From assembly GCA_016748015.1 (NCBI GenBank), contig JAAOMT010000436.1:2004866-2068865 (forward strand): a DNA stretch of 64,000 bases, given 5' to 3'. The DNA comes from Geosiphon pyriformis (lineage: Eukaryota; Glomeromycota; Glomeromycetes; Archaeosporales; Geosiphonaceae). This document shows, piece by piece, positions 44,184 to 56,399 of the stretch. Position numbers and translations under genes: made by a program. Every line of letters starts with the position of its first letter. Within the stretch, counting starts at the first letter, position 1. The notes beneath the pieces were generated by a model. It made no database searches. It saw nothing but the letters and a program-made list of their open reading frames with translations, and was not told where the DNA came from.

Positions 44184-45641
44184 TTATCCAACTCCAAAAA
44201 CACTAGTGAGATAGGCTTTATCTCCAAAGAGGAGCCAGCTTTCAACAAAACATTCTGAGCATAAGGGAGGGGGGAAAGAAGACCCACCAGCAATTTGTGC
44301 CCATGAAACACTACCAAAAGAAACAGAATAAGCAACTGGAGCCAAATGCTTGGTGTAAATGGCAGCCAGTCTACTTTTATCCAAGTTCGAAAGAGGTTTA
44401 CATAATGAAGCACCAGAAGGGATATTCTTTTTTCCACCAATAGGACAAATTAATGATGTATAATCCAAATTCCCACACCCAGCACACTTGGCTAAAACAA
44501 AATGAGACCAGCACAGATTGGCTCCCTTTAGTACAGGTGTGGTTTCTATGACAGCATCCAATGATTCAGCAGAATTAAAACAAACAGTAGTGCACCTGGT
44601 CTGGACATAAGAAACTGGATAATAGTCGATTACACATGTTTTCTCACCCACTGAAGCAACATAATTCCAAATATCATGTGCATTGGTTCCTATCGGCAGA
44701 GTGTACAAAAGGGCTTTGTAAGCATTTCACACATTCTATGATTCCTTGTTCACATCAGATCTAGCAACATGCACAACATCTTTCTCAATCAGAATAAACC
44801 AACATGCTGCGACCAAATCAGCATGCTCAATCTGTTCAAATTCAACCACAGCTTTTTGTCACAGTCTTACCAATTGCATCTTGATCAACTTAATAATGCC
44901 AAACTTGGATAGCACAGCACATACAGCCTCAGTTGATGTACTAATTGGAATCTTTTTTAACACCACAGTCTGATTTGAATGCCTAGATGATCTCTTGAGA
45001 TCAGAGTTTACCAAGATTTCTGTTTCTTCAGCCTTTTTGAAAGCCTGCGCCAAACTCAATTTGGAAGTGAATATCACTCTGATGATCCCAGCAAATTTTG
45101 AGGGAGTAGAGGCCTCTCCAAAACCATTGACTTTTGAAAATAATTTTCTGACCACAGCCAGCTTTTCCTGAGATGATTTTCTAGTAACTTTATCTAAACC
45201 AATATCCAAAGCAAAGGATTTGCAAACAGAAACATTAACCAAGTTCTTAATAGATGGAAGTAATTCTAGTGGGATATCCAAAAGAATATCATCGCCATTA
45301 CCATTTAACGAAAAATCAATCTTCCCTAATAGTTTGCCCAATGCCTTCATGGTTTTGATCTTTGAACCAGTAGGTGTTTGATTAGGATCTTCTAAAGCAA
45401 GAGCACCACCTTTACTATAATTGAAACTGGTTTCTTCAACCAGACATTCTTCTTCCATGTCAATACTTTCAGACTTGGTGGTGTCACCAGTCTTAGAACT
45501 CCATGAATGGCTATTTTGAATTACAGAACCAATATTTTCACCACTAGAACCATCTTCTAAAATGCCACCTCTCCTTTTTTTTCTCAGAAAAACAGGTCTG
45601 TAACCATCATTAAAACCAGAATCTTTGGTAGCCTTTTTCAT
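44184..45641 (-). pseudogene. LINE copy 2 ORF1 (RNA-binding protein)
   Basis: Two frames, 44859-45641 (260 codons) and 44184-44708, separated by stops. The first has a charged, Ser-rich N-terminus and RRM strands VVLKKIPIS and, past the stop, KAVVEFEQI. The second has a cysteine block CAGCGNLDYTSLICP, a zinc knuckle with the His lost, followed by a Ser-rich tail. This ORF1 type (RRM plus CCHC) is known from plant and fungal L1-like elements. It packages the LINE RNA. Confidence 0.75.
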
Positions 45642-45782
45642 AACAATAATATTACAGCCAACAATGGCCTCGTAGTCAAGAAAAAAGGGTTTGGATTTAT
45701 CATACTGAATTGTGGAAAAATTTTTTTCAAAAAAACTTTGATTCTTTTTTGGGAATTTGAGACGAAGGAGAGAAAGAAGTTT

Positions 45783-46379
45783 TTTTTTAATTTTTAATTT
45801 TTATTTATATTATTTAGCAAATTCTATAAAATTAATATTTAATTATTATATAATATTATATTAATATTTAATATAATTTATATATATTTTTAAAATTAAT
45901 TTATTATTATATAATATTATATTATATATTACAAAAATAAATATTTTATCTATTATAAAAAAAAAATTTTATATTAAACTTATTAATAAATACCAATAAT
46001 TTAAATTTTTTAAATAATTAACCAAAAATAATTCTAATTAAAATTATATTTTAAATTTGTTTTTTTAAAAATAAAATTATTTGATTTTTATATTAATATT
46101 AAATTACAAATTAAGTAATAATTTAAATCAAAAAAGTAAATTATAAACAAAAATTAAATATTTAAAATTTTAATATTAATTTATTTTTTAGAAATAAATT
46201 AAACATAAAACAAGCAATTGATTATATTGTTTAATCATGATTTCAAGTAATATCTGTTACAATTTAAAACTGTTGGCAAAAAATGGATATTCTTTTCTAT
46301 AATAAAAAATTAGAAATTTAAGAATCTAAAACATCAATTGCTATGAATATATTCAACAATTTACCATTAAATACACAAA
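45783..46379. other. AT-rich DNA 5' of LINE copy 2
   Basis: About 600 bases of nearly pure A/T with ATTATATAATATTAT-type repeats (45840-45930). No gene or 5' terminal repeat of the neighbouring transposon was found. Confidence 0.6.
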
Positions 46380-46847
46380 AATCTTGAAGATTATACTGTA
46401 GCAGTTAATAAATTATTGGCAACTGAAAATATTCTTAATGATAATAAAATTGTAGATTTAATTTTAATTGATGTTCAAATTGAAACCAATAAAATTAATG
46501 ACTCAGAAGAAGAATTAGAAAAATCTCTATCTGCTTTAATTACAATTACAGAAGCATATAAAACATTAAAAAAGGTAATTAGCAATTAGTAAAAGAAAAT
46601 TTTAATATAGAAAACCAAAATTTACTTAGAAAAAAATTATATAAATATGAAAAAATAAAGAAAAATTCTAAAAAACAGATAATAATTAATCAATATTTTA
46701 ATAAAAATAAGAATAATAATTGATTGATTGATTTAATAAATAAATATAGTTTATTTAATAATAATTATAAAACTTTATAATAGAACATCTCTAAAATAGA
46801 ACATAATTTGCATGTTTTAATTGTGTTTTTTTATAGAGGTTTGACTG
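46380..46847 (+). mobile_element. pogo/Tigger-type DDE transposon, 3' remnant
   Basis: Reading plus strand from 46394, EDYTVAVNKLL, IVDLILIDVQIE, SEEELEKSLSAL, ITEAYKTLKK and, after a frameshift, NQNLLRKKLYKYEKIKK and QIIINQYF resemble the C-terminal tail of CENP-B-like/Tigger transposases abundant in Rhizophagus (acidic linker, then helix, then T-x-I-x-x-Y/F-F end). Downstream, TATAGAGGTTTGACTG (46832-46847) looks like the right terminal inverted repeat of this superfamily, followed by TA, the expected target duplication. No left repeat or catalytic core remains; the 5' part is missing. Assignment rests on pattern memory, not on alignment. Confidence 0.6.
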
Positions 46848-47603
46848 TAATAATAATAATAATAATTCTTTTTTTCTTTTATTTTTATAATTATGATTAA
46901 AACAAAAAACAAAAAAGTTTTAAATATTACTTTTCTTATAGTAACTAATAAAATTTCAACAAAAAAAAATCTTTTTGTTATAAAAACAGCTAAACAAACT
47001 ATTTTAGATATATTATTATTAAGTAATAATAATAAAAACTGTTTTTAACAACTTTTTATCTTTAATTAGTGGTTTTTTTCTAATTTAAGTTTTTTTAAAA
47101 GATATATTAAAATTAATCTTAGTGTTTTTATTTTATTTAAAAGTTTTAAAGTTTTTAATAAGTTGTTAAAAAAGAATTACAAGATAAAAATTAGCTTTTA
47201 GTTAATAAACTGGTTTTTTCTGTTCTTATTATTATTATTACAATTATTATTATTATTATTATTTTATAAATAATTAAAAAGACCAAAAATTTCAAAAAAC
47301 AGTAATGGTTATAAATAAAATTTTAAACAAGATTTTTATAATAGCAATTAATTTTTTTTATAATGTAAATAATAACAATAATAATGTTTTTCAAAATAAA
47401 CCAAGATTAATTATTGGCTATATTGTCAAATATAATTTTTTTAATAGATTATTATTAATTTTAAAAGTAAAACAAAATATGTTTTTGAATATGTTTTTAA
47501 TTAATTAGTTTATAAAATTATTTGATTTTAAAAATTAAATTAACCAAGTAAAAATCAAATTAATTTTTTTTTTGTTTTTTAATACTATTTCTTTTTTTTT
47601 ATT
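46848..47603. other. AT-rich DNA between the pogo-like remnant and LINE copy 3
   Basis: Mostly A/T with trinucleotide TAA runs (46849-46865, 47228-47268). A 12-base inverted repeat lies at 47042-47053 and 47161-47172. The end (47560-47603) is the T-rich tail of LINE copy 3. Confidence 0.6.
47042..47172. repeat. Inverted repeat pair, possible MITE
   Basis: TTTTTAACAACT at 47042-47053 and its exact reverse complement at 47161-47172 enclose about 107 bases. No convincing flanking duplication. In DNA this AT-rich, 12-base arms can arise by chance. Confidence 0.3.
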
Positions 47604-50600
47604 CATTTAATGAGTGAGGTCCAAACACTATCTAACACTATACATCAAAAAAATGATCTAAATTAGGTGTGAATCATGTACTTTTTACATGTGACCAGCC
47701 ACTCGGACCAGTCAGAACTACACTATATAGCTATATGAACTGAAACTAAGTCACTTACACCTGAAAAAAACAAACAAGATTTACGAAATCCAAAATAAAT
47801 ACCAAAAGCCTCAGTGATGTTCAGCAATTTGACCACCCCAGCAGAAAACCTCAAAGCAAAACCAGAAACCAATGCAAGAGCCAAATCATCAAGTGAAATC
47901 AACCCATTTTTTTCTATGCAAACATGGTGCTTGGCATAAACCAACCAAACATTCTTCTTAAAAGCAGCACCAAGAGAGTGCACAAACTTGACAATTTCTA
48001 TACCAGCAACCTTGGAATTGCAGAAGATGGAAACAGCCTCACAAAACCAACCATTAAAAATGAAACCCTTGAATAGAGCCATGGACACCAAAGAATCAGA
48101 AATACAAGACAACAACAGCTGCAATATACCCGAAGAAAGAAGAGAAAAACCAGAGAGCACTCTCCAAGAACCCATGTGAGAATCCAACAACTGATGCCAA
48201 GCAGATTCGTCCACCTTACAAAAGAACACATGATCTGACACCTCTACATCACCACAATACAAACACAATACATTAGGATAGAGTCTATTATAAAGGTGCT
48301 TTCAGACAGCCACAGGCAGTTGATAATGCAAAGCCTTTATGAAATAAGTGCACACATTAGCCAAGAATCTGCTAGTAAAACCAGCGGCCATGTGCAAATC
48401 AGGATGCTACACCAATGAAAAGTGGAGCCAATTAACCTCAGAAATCAAATTACTTGGCAAAAACTTGGAAACTGAACCAATCTTTCAACATGCCCAACAA
48501 ACAGAACAAAAGACATCACAAACAAAGTATCAAGAATTGCCAGAAACAATACCACCATCAGCCATCAAAAAATGTTCACTCAGATGAGGAGAAAGAAACC
48601 GACCAGAAAGAAAAACATTATCAGCAATAGCATCAGCACGTTCATTCCCTAAAATGCCAAAGTGACCCTTTACCTTGTGCCAACTAATCCTCAAATTCCT
48701 ACCTAAATGACATTGACAATGTGCTGATGCTCAACCCAATACTGATTACGAAAGTCAAGAAGAATCATATTCAACTCTGACCTACAAGCATCTAAAGCAG
48801 CCTGACTATCTGAATACAAGTGAACAGAACTAGACAAAGGAATGCACTCCAAGGCCAATGCAATAGCTTGCAACTCAGCCAAAGTAGATGGCATCAGCCC
48901 CAACACACTGATGCCCAAGCCCAAACCAATGTTCTCAAAGAAAACAGCAGCACCAGCTCTACAGTTCACTGTGCCCAAATCCTTCAGAGATCTATCCATA
49001 TATACAGACAAACTACCAGCACCAACTTGAGAAAAACTCTTACAAACAGACACAAAATCATCAGAATCAAAAATGTTTACTGGACCAATACCATTCGATA
49101 TCACAGGGGAAGTAAGAAGAGAAGATGCATTGTTGAAAAATGCAGCAGAAAGCTTAAACCACTCAGAAACAGGGCCATGAGAATCCAATCTTTTCCAATG
49201 CTTAAAGGTGTACCAATCAAAAACAGCACCATAGCAGTCATAAAGTTGATCCACAAAGGCAATATCATACCACTGGAGAGAAGAGAGACACCTGAGAAAC
49301 TTTAACTCGCCCAGAATGGCAGACATTGGAACTCCACTATAAAAACAGAAAAAACTGGCCAGAAGACCATTCAAAGACAAATTGCAATCAAGAAGAATAC
49401 AAATCATGCCTGCCAAAAAGTTATTAGAGACACTGACACAAATGCAGACAGGAGAATACAAAGGGTGAACAGAGCACTATCACAAAACTTGCAAATTATG
49501 GGACCTGTGAGAAAACAGATGACCCAAAATGCTACCAGAGTTTGCAAAACTGACAAGAGAAGCAATCTTGCTCTCAGATTGAACCTGAACAAAAGACTTC
49601 AAATCATAAAAAGAAAGATGGTGGATTGTATCACTAAGAAAATTGATCGGCAAACCAGACTTGATCTTCAAACCTTTACAAACCAGAGCATCCTACTTGT
49701 TGCACATATTAACTAGAACAAAACTGAACTGCATCCTATAATTGACTATTGGATGGAAAACTGCTGACACTAAATATAAGAACTGTTTATTCGAGACAGC
49801 CTTTCTTAGGACCAGATTGGTGAAAAAATGAACATCCGAATTAGCTTTAGCCAGACTAAGCTTTGAAAGACCCTCAGTTGAGAGAAAAATACCCAAATAC
49901 TAATGAGATTCACCCTTTTTGGTAATAGAAATTGGCAAGCCACTGATAGAAAAAGAAAGATTGCTGACCCTACTATTGATAGGAATGACCACTGTTTTGT
50001 TATTATTGATTGAAATATTGTTAATCCAAAAAAATTCACTAGCTACATTGAGAATATGTTGAGTAGCACTTTGACTGCTACCAACCCAGATTGTGTTATC
50101 AACAAAAACACCAGCAGCAAAAAAAAAAAAGAGCCCAGCTTGAGATTTGGCGTGACCACTTTTGAAAACAAAATAAGAAATCAATCTATACTCGCATACA
50201 CTCTTCTGATGCTTGACTTCACACAATAGAGGATCATAAAATATACACCACAGAAAAAGAAAAAAAACCTCCTCTTGGTCCAGGCCATTATGCACGCGAT
50301 AGCCATCTGTCAAACTGAAATCTGTCATCATATGATTGGTGCAATCCCCATGAATACTGCCAAAAAACCAAATAAATTTGCTGCACATCTTAATCCTGAC
50401 TAAACTCTTTTTGAAATGCTCCTAGCCAACTGAATCGTATGCTTTTCGCATGTTCTGCAAAACCAACCAAAGCTCTCAGTTCTTTTTCAGAGCATCCTCA
50501 ATAACTGAACCAATAACAAAAATGGGGGACTGAGTTGTTGTATCCTTCAAAACCAAAAAATTGTCTCCACAAAGAACATCAAAAGTGCTGCACACTGAAG

Positions 50601-50784
50601 AAATCCTATCAAAGAGAATCTTGGAAAAAATTTTATAAGCCATTTCAATCAAAGCAATAGGTTGAGTATTTGTCAGAACACCTTTCCACTCATATGGTTT
50701 GGGAATTATTAAGACTCAAGTCTTCTTCTAAGGGCTGGGCACTAATTCACCAAACAGACAAGAATTTAAAAGCACCATAAGCAT
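47604..50784 (-). mobile_element. LINE copy 3, 3' segment
   Basis: Third LINE copy on the minus strand, about 3.2 kb, colinear with copy 2 at 39033-42260. Long frames remain: 47723-48268 (C-terminal zinc motif CLYCGDVEVSDHVFFC intact), 48703-49461 (RNase H with SVYMDRSL, ELQAIALALE, HLYSDSQAALDAC) and 49900-50388 (RT palm). The RT site reads GVFVDNTIWVGS, Asp to Asn. It is interrupted at 50784 by gypsy-2 and resumes at 60818. Confidence 0.88.
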
Positions 50785-51632
50785 TGTTACTCATAGAAAT
50801 ATAGGGAATATATATTAGCATAATTATTAACTAATTAGAAGTAGACGTAGTAAAATGTGGAATTCCAGAATTCTTCTTAGAAATTGCAGAATTCCAGAAA
50901 TTACAGGATTCTCACAAGGAATTGCAGAATTCCAGAATTGCAGGATTCCTCTCAAAGAAATTGCAGGATTTCAGGAATCCCAGGATTCCTGTTGTAAAGA
51001 ATTGAGAAATTGAGAAATCTCAATTATGTATATATAACAGTAGGATTAGAAGCTAAAAAGACAGACCTTCCAGTTTAAATTTTATCTAGACAACCTTCTA
51101 AACACAATAAATAACTATTTGGTATTTCAAACCTAATTCCACTATCAATACTTTATGTTGATAGTAATTGATACTTAAACACACTGGAACAATAGCTCTT
51201 GATCATGGCTATTGACAAGATATTAACTTGCAAAACCACTTTGGCTTATTCATTATTATTTTTTATTTCTTTTCTTTATTTTTATTTTGTGATTTTATTT
51301 TTGTGCACTAATTGGTTAAATAAAGTGCTAGATTATTGATGTTAAGAATTGCCTGGTAAAAGACTCCTGCAAAAGAGTAGGACATGTACAGAAGATACGG
51401 AATACTTACCAGAGAATTGCTGGCCATCATGCTGAGAGAAAAATTGACAAAATTGCAATTCTGGGAAGCTATGGATAAAACAACTATTGAATCTCTGTCT
51501 ATTATACAAAAAACTCAAACCGAAACCTTCAGATACAAAACCTTCAGATTATTAACATCAACATAAATAACTTTTAGCACCAAGTTACAGGTTTGTTATT
51601 TGATTTGAGGCCCCAAGAAATCACTTGTAACA
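50785..51632 (+). repeat. 5' LTR of gypsy-2 (LTR family II)
   Basis: 848 bases. U3 (50850-51010) is filled with short AATTCC/GGAATT and CAGGATTC units. A TATA box TATGTATATATAA lies at about 51026-51037, AATAAATAA polyadenylation-like signals at about 51107-51116, and a hairpin ACTATCAATA-CTTTA-TGTTGATAGT at 51141-51165 downstream of them. GCAT precedes it. Confidence 0.92.
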
Positions 51633-51652
51633 TTTAGTGCTCTCTGTGAAAT
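51633..51652 (+). promoter_or_regulatory. Primer-binding site of gypsy-2
   Basis: TTTAGTGCTCTCTGTGAAA directly after the LTR; gypsy-3 has TTTGATGCTCTCTGTGAGG in the same place. The common ancestor was probably TTTGGTGCTCTCTGTGAGG, in which TGG would pair with the CCA end of a tRNA ending in GAGAGCACCA. The tRNA species was not identified. Confidence 0.6.
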
Positions 51653-53480
51653 ATAATCCTACAGAGAACCAGCACCAACAACCCCATCCAAAAGTGGCAA
51701 AATCAGAAAATGTTGGAGCAAACCATCTAGGATTCGTGAAATTCTTATTTCAACATTACTGTCAACATTTGGAATTAACCCATAATCACATATCAGCAGA
51801 ATCAGCTTTCAATTTCTATGTCAATAAAAGGATTGCTTATCTGTTAGGAACATCTATAAATATTGAATCAGCAAGAGAAACTTTTTACAACAAATTAATT
51901 CAAAACACCAGTCTACCCACAAATCATAATTTTACATCTATCATCACTGAGATCAACAAAGAAATTGAACACCACATACAGCAAAGATACCCAATTACTT
52001 ATACAAGTAAAGGCAAAGGAAAACTACAAACACCAGCAGTAACATCTCAAAGAATACAACTACCCACTTAGAAGAAAACTAGAGTTGAGTTCCCAAACAA
52101 CCCATTCTATCACTATATCCCTAGAAGTGCCATCAATATATTATCAACAAACGCGTCCACATCAAATACAACATTAGCATTTGGATGTTTCCCATTCTAA
52201 AGTAAACAAAGGAAAGAGGATTTACTAGGACCATATGGCAAGTATTTTAAAGGATTTAAATCTCGATCACCAACACCATCAGGATTTTGATCACCTCCAT
52301 CTCAACCAAATTTTGGAATTGTGAGTCCTTGAAAAATTACTGAATTGGAAAAAGAACAAGAAGTAAAAGCAGAAGAAGAATCTGAGGATCAAGAATTTAC
52401 TTACCAAAACCCAATTCTAGAAAACCCAAAAATTGAAACTCCAAACTTTCAAACCCAGCCAAATTTAGACAATCAGGAAAATGACACTCCGAATATTCAA
52501 ACCCCACCGAATCAAAACAATCTAAACTCCGAAATAATTAATCAATACTTATCTCCAGTTATTGTCATTGATCAACCACCCGTTAAACCAATTGGCCAGC
52601 CCATCCAACCACCAAACCAACAAAATCAACAACTGCCACCAGTACCACCTTAACAACAACAACAACTTCTACCACCATAGCAACAACAAATAGCTTATGC
52701 ACCCATCGTGAAACTCAACAAATTCAATGGTGAAGAAGACGATGCCCAAGTCTGATTAAATGACGTAGCCAAAGTTATTACAGCCAATAATTGGGATAAT
52801 ACTAGAGCAATGCAAGTGATCCCTTATTTTCTCCAGGATACTGCTGATGCATGGTATCAAAGCCTTACTGTCAAACCCCAAAATTTTAATGGATTCAAAA
52901 CTGAATTCTTGCAGTACTTTAGCAACAATAATAGTATCAACAAATTAGCCAACACCTTTACAACTATCAGACAAGGAGACACTGAAACAGTTACTACCTA
53001 TTTGGAATGCTTCCATAGAAATCTATGCCAAATACAAGCCATCCAAGCCAACTATTTTACAGCACCACAGATTTTAAATCAATTTATTAGAAGATTGTGC
53101 AGTAGCATTCTACAACGAATATGTCCAATGCATTCAGTGGACCTTTCAACTACAGTCACTTATGCCAGGGATTTTGAAGCAGCTGAACTAAAAGCTAATC
53201 ATGCTCAAGCTGTAAATCTAGCAATGAATGGATCATCTAAATTGAATTCCAAATTGAAGCAATTCAGTGATTCAATTAATCAGAAATTAGAGGGATACTT
53301 AGCTGATAATCACATGATTTATTAATCTCCTCAATGGCATAACAATCAGGAAAATGTGAATTGTTTCCAAAATTAGTCATGTCCATCATTGTCATCCAAT
53401 CAGTTGTGGCAGCCAGAGACATGCATCTGCCACAACTGTGGTAAACAAGAGCACATCAAAGCCAACTGCCATACTTATAG
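51637..53480 (+). pseudogene. gypsy-2 gag with zinc knuckle
   Basis: Four frames broken by stops: an N-terminal domain (about 51660-52071, LGFVKFLFQHYCQ, YLLGTSINIESARETFYN), an acidic then N/P/Q-rich linker (52345-52653), a capsid-like retrotransposon gag domain (52700-53325, DTADAWYQSL, FLQYFSNNNSINKLANTF, YLECFHRNLCQIQ) and a CX2CX4HX4C zinc knuckle CHNCGKQEHIKANC at about 53432-53473. Gag forms the particle. Gypsy-3 encodes the same protein at 62290-63900. Confidence 0.85.
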
Positions 53481-53569
53481 CAATCCATGATTGGGAAATC
53501 AATATAGAAACCCTAATTGCTGGTTCTAGACTCCGAACCATTAACTGAATCAAGACCAATACCAACCTA

Positions 53570-53730
53570 TTTACCTGTTTATAATGCACCAACCAATTTA
53601 TCAACCACCAGTTTATCAACTACAGCCACAAACAATTTATCAGATGCAGCCACAAGTAATATATCGACCACAGCCACCAGCAATCTATCAAACACCCATC
53701 ATTCAAATACCACCAACAAACCCAGCTTAA
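53570..53730 (+). repeat. Imperfect tandem repeat in the gypsy-2 gag-protease linker
   Basis: Five to six degenerate units of roughly 24-30 bases centred on CAACCAATTTATCAA-like sequence, coding a Pro-x-x-Ile/Val-Tyr-Gln pattern in the frame used by gag. Gypsy-1 has a comparable Q/Y-rich stretch after its zinc knuckle (11080-11350). Confidence 0.7.
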
Positions 53731-53979
53731 ACAACATCAGGGAACCCAAGATCGAGGATTATCCAAAACTGGAGATCGGCAATGGTTGTACATTAACTGA
53801 TCCCCAGCTCTTCCCACCAACAATCAGGATCTTGTCAGCAAAATTTGGGCACCGGTCCCACCCAAAACCTGAATTTTCAACACTATTTAAGCCTCCTGGT
53901 GACTCCAGAAGACACCACATCCAGCAATCAAGGAATTGAACAACAACCACCTACTAATAATATCCCACCTGCTACAATC

Positions 53980-54430
53980 ACTGAAAATGAATCTTTGAAT
54001 GCCATCTTTCTATTCGAATTCGAGGAACCATCAGATACACCATTATTCAGTGGAGCAGCACTTGAAGAGAAACCAATTACGGCCATATACACTGATGACA
54101 AGATCAATGGCCACTCCATCAAATTAATTCTTGACAGTGGTTCAGCAGGCAGCATCATCACACAACAACTCATGGATCAATTAGGTTGCCGAGTTAATCG
54201 CACTGCCAACACCAGAATTATCACCACAGATGAAGTCATCAAAACCCCAATTGGTGAAATTGATGACTTCCCAATTAAAATCAATGGCATCGTAGTACTC
54301 ATCAAAGTTCTGGTGATAGAAGTCACCCAATACTAAGCTTTAGTTGGTAATGACTGGCTATTCAAAACCAATGCTATGCTTGATTGGATGACTCAAGAAC
54401 TAGTACTCAGCCAGAATGGTTGACACACAC
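53980..54430 (+). pseudogene. gypsy-2 aspartic protease
   Basis: Frame 53845-54336 plus its continuation after one stop. The retropepsin active site LDSGSAGSIIT is intact (54130-54162), with the second block TPIGEIDDFPIKINGIVVLI and, after TAA at 54334, ALVGNDWLFKTNAMLDW. It would cleave Gag-Pol. The stop is best read as CAA changed to TAA (gypsy-1 has QYQALV at this place). Confidence 0.85.
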
Positions 54431-54796
54431 AAGTACCAGCAATGTGTAGTCACTTCAAAGCTACCAATACCACAGCACCATTAATTGACTTCGAAGAAGA
54501 AAAACCAAAACCTATCTGGGAAGCATATCAAGTCTTATGGGCCAATGAAAAACACAACAAGCTGCTGCCAATACTCTCATGGGATGACAATGGCAAAAGA
54601 AAACAGAAGAAAACAGAACTTACCTGGAATGCCAACCAAGTCTAAGATACCAACCATGACTTAGAAGAATTACCAAGTTGAGAATAGGATAAGAGGGAAA
54701 AAGAAAAAGGAAGAGGAGCCACTACCAACTGCCAGTTATACTCCTTATACAGATACACCACCACAATTAACAAGCTATTGCCAACCAAAGCTCATA

Positions 54797-55410
54797 TGTG
54801 TTGATTGCGGCAAGAAATTGTTATCAATAGGTACATGCTGTGGTGATGACGAGGAATACCAGACAGCAACTAAGTTCTATTGCTGTGCATGCCTCATCAA
54901 ATGCTTTGGAAGACCAAAACAAGTGGGAAAATGGGATAATACACCATGTTTAGCTTGTGGGGAAACTCTCTTCAACGAAGAAATGTGGAATGACATTCCT
55001 GGGAGAGAGGGAACGTGCAATGAAACCTGCCAGTATATGATCCTAATCAATGACTGGGTACACAAGGAAACACCAATCAATGATGTCTGGAAATGAGCAT
55101 TACGACAATTGGAAGGATATCCACATGACAAACATGAACTCTGGAGAATGGTGAGTGCAAAGGCAGAAGGTGTGACAACCAGTGAATTACTAGAAATCAA
55201 AAACAACCCCCTAGCTCTGCCTGAACCTGAATATGTCCTAACATTCAATGTATTTGGCAACATTGAGGATGATTGGAAGAATTTTATAAGCACTATTAAT
55301 GGTTGGTATCTACTCGAAAAGAACAAAAACAACAGTTGAAAGAAATAAACACTTGACTATGTGACCACTGTTTGATTCCATGTGACTTCCAATATTGTAA
55401 TGAGTGTGAC
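54797..55410 (+). pseudogene. gypsy-2 cysteine-rich modules upstream of dUTPase
   Basis: Module 1 (54797-55040): CVDCGKK, a Gly-x-Cys-Cys, CCAC, CLACGE and CNETCQYM, the same order as in gypsy-1. The stretch between modules (LPEPEYVLTFNVFGNIEDDW) corresponds to the AEFDYEDKVEVYYQIE stretch of gypsy-1. Module 2 (about 55353-55403): LCDHCLIPCDFQYCNEC, C-x2-C-x3-C-x4-C-x2-C as in gypsy-1. Stops lie at 55094 and 55337. Zinc binding is inferred. No family name can be given. Confidence 0.7.
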
Positions 55411-55629
55411 CTCATTTACAATCCACCACCACATATGATCTACACAATCCAAAAAAAAGAGGAACCAATCAGCAGCTGTGCATCAAAATTGGAATCGATT
55501 TTTAATCCCAATTCAAACTCTGACAATGACGACAACAAAAACACTGGTTCCAGCTCCATCCAATATGGCAAGAACAATGACAATGATTCCAACTCAGATT
55601 TAAACCCCAATTCAAACTATAAACAATAT

Positions 55630-56000
55630 ATTGCACTTCTTGACCTTACCAAGGAACAGGAACCACATTCATGTATCTGCATTGATTTGAAAATAACACT
55701 GGAAATTCCAGCAACAATAATGGTTCAATTAGCATCTAGGAGTAATCTAGCGAAAAGAAGGATAAATATAAGAGGAGGAATAATTGACATGAGATATGTA
55801 GGAAATGTCATCATCATGCTACAAAATGACTCAGAAAAAGCCTATATTATAGAGCCAAATGAAAAGATAACACAGGCAATATTCCTGCTTCTGGTTAAAG
55901 TAGCTCAATTAGTGTCAATGAGAAACAAAAAAAAATTAGGGATAACAGCAAGAGAGATACAGAGATTTGGATCCACAGGTAAAATAGATATACCAGTCAA
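55630..56000 (+). pseudogene. gypsy-2 dUTPase-like domain
   Basis: Part of the frame 55372-56373. Motif 2 reads MVQLASRSNLA with the Ser and Arg expected in dUTPases, motif 3 GGIIDMRYVGNV with Asp and Tyr, motif 4 KITQAI and motif 5 RFGSTGK. Motif 1 (AxxIDAGYDL in gypsy-1) is not recognisable; the N-terminal strand seems replaced by YKQYIALLDLTKEQEP, so catalysis is doubtful. The fold between cysteine modules and RT is the same as in gypsy-1. Confidence 0.8.
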
Positions 56001-56373
56001 TATGGCAGAGGAAAAAATTGTTGGCCAAGGAGAAATTGTTTCAACTGGTCAAGCAATTTCCATTCCACCATATAACCAGTATATGTTGGCAATAGAGAGA
56101 AGAGTAAAGGATCAAGCACAAATTTTTGAAGCAGAAGCAACTCTTTGTGAATCAGGAGAGGTTGGACTTATCAATTTCTATATACCAGCCAAGAGTCACA
56201 ACCATATCAAAATTCCCATCTACAATACAACAGGAGATGTTATCACAATACCAGAAGGAACTATCATTGGATACTTGAGCACGGAACTAGAAGATCAACC
56301 ACCAAGCAGCATTCCAGATTTTCCACAGCTTTGTGGATATGTAGATATTACATCACAAACCATCTACAGATGA
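56000..56373 (+). pseudogene. gypsy-2 linker domain between dUTPase and RT
   Basis: C-terminal 125 codons of the frame 55372-56373. A beta-rich pattern: GQGEIVSTGQAISIPPYN, ATLCESGEVGLINFYIPA, HIKIPIYNTTGDVITIPEG, TIIGYLSTELE. The corresponding gypsy-1 part (8888-8700) reads ILIPNIYIPEG then IRITFYNLNNFPIVLLNN. Such a domain precedes RT in many Ty3 elements. No enzyme motif; role unknown. Confidence 0.6.
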
Positions 56374-56399
56374 AACAAATGTTATTTGTTACAGCCAAA

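Larger units (their letters stand above)
39033..45782 (-). mobile_element. LINE copy 2, nearly full length
   Basis: A non-LTR retrotransposon of about 6.75 kb, minus strand, not interrupted by other elements. The 5' end (about 45782) and 3' end (about 39033, next to an A/T-rich tail) are set by comparison with copies 1 and 3. ORF1 (45641-44250) carries an RRM-like unit and a zinc knuckle; ORF2 carries APE endonuclease, RT, RNase H and a C-terminal zinc motif. This layout is that of L1/Tad-type elements with RNase H. Frames are long but interrupted by about fifteen stops, so it is dead though rather young. No clear target duplication was found in the AT-rich flanks. Confidence 0.88.

Noticed and set aside
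48820-49305. Plus-strand frame of 161 codons inside LINE copy 3.
   Set aside because: It is the antisense shadow of the RNase H frame at 48703-49461.
50850-51010. Short repeated units that look like a CRISPR array.
   Set aside because: Units are irregular, without constant spacers, lie in LTR U3 regions, and recur in each family II LTR; the organism is a eukaryote.
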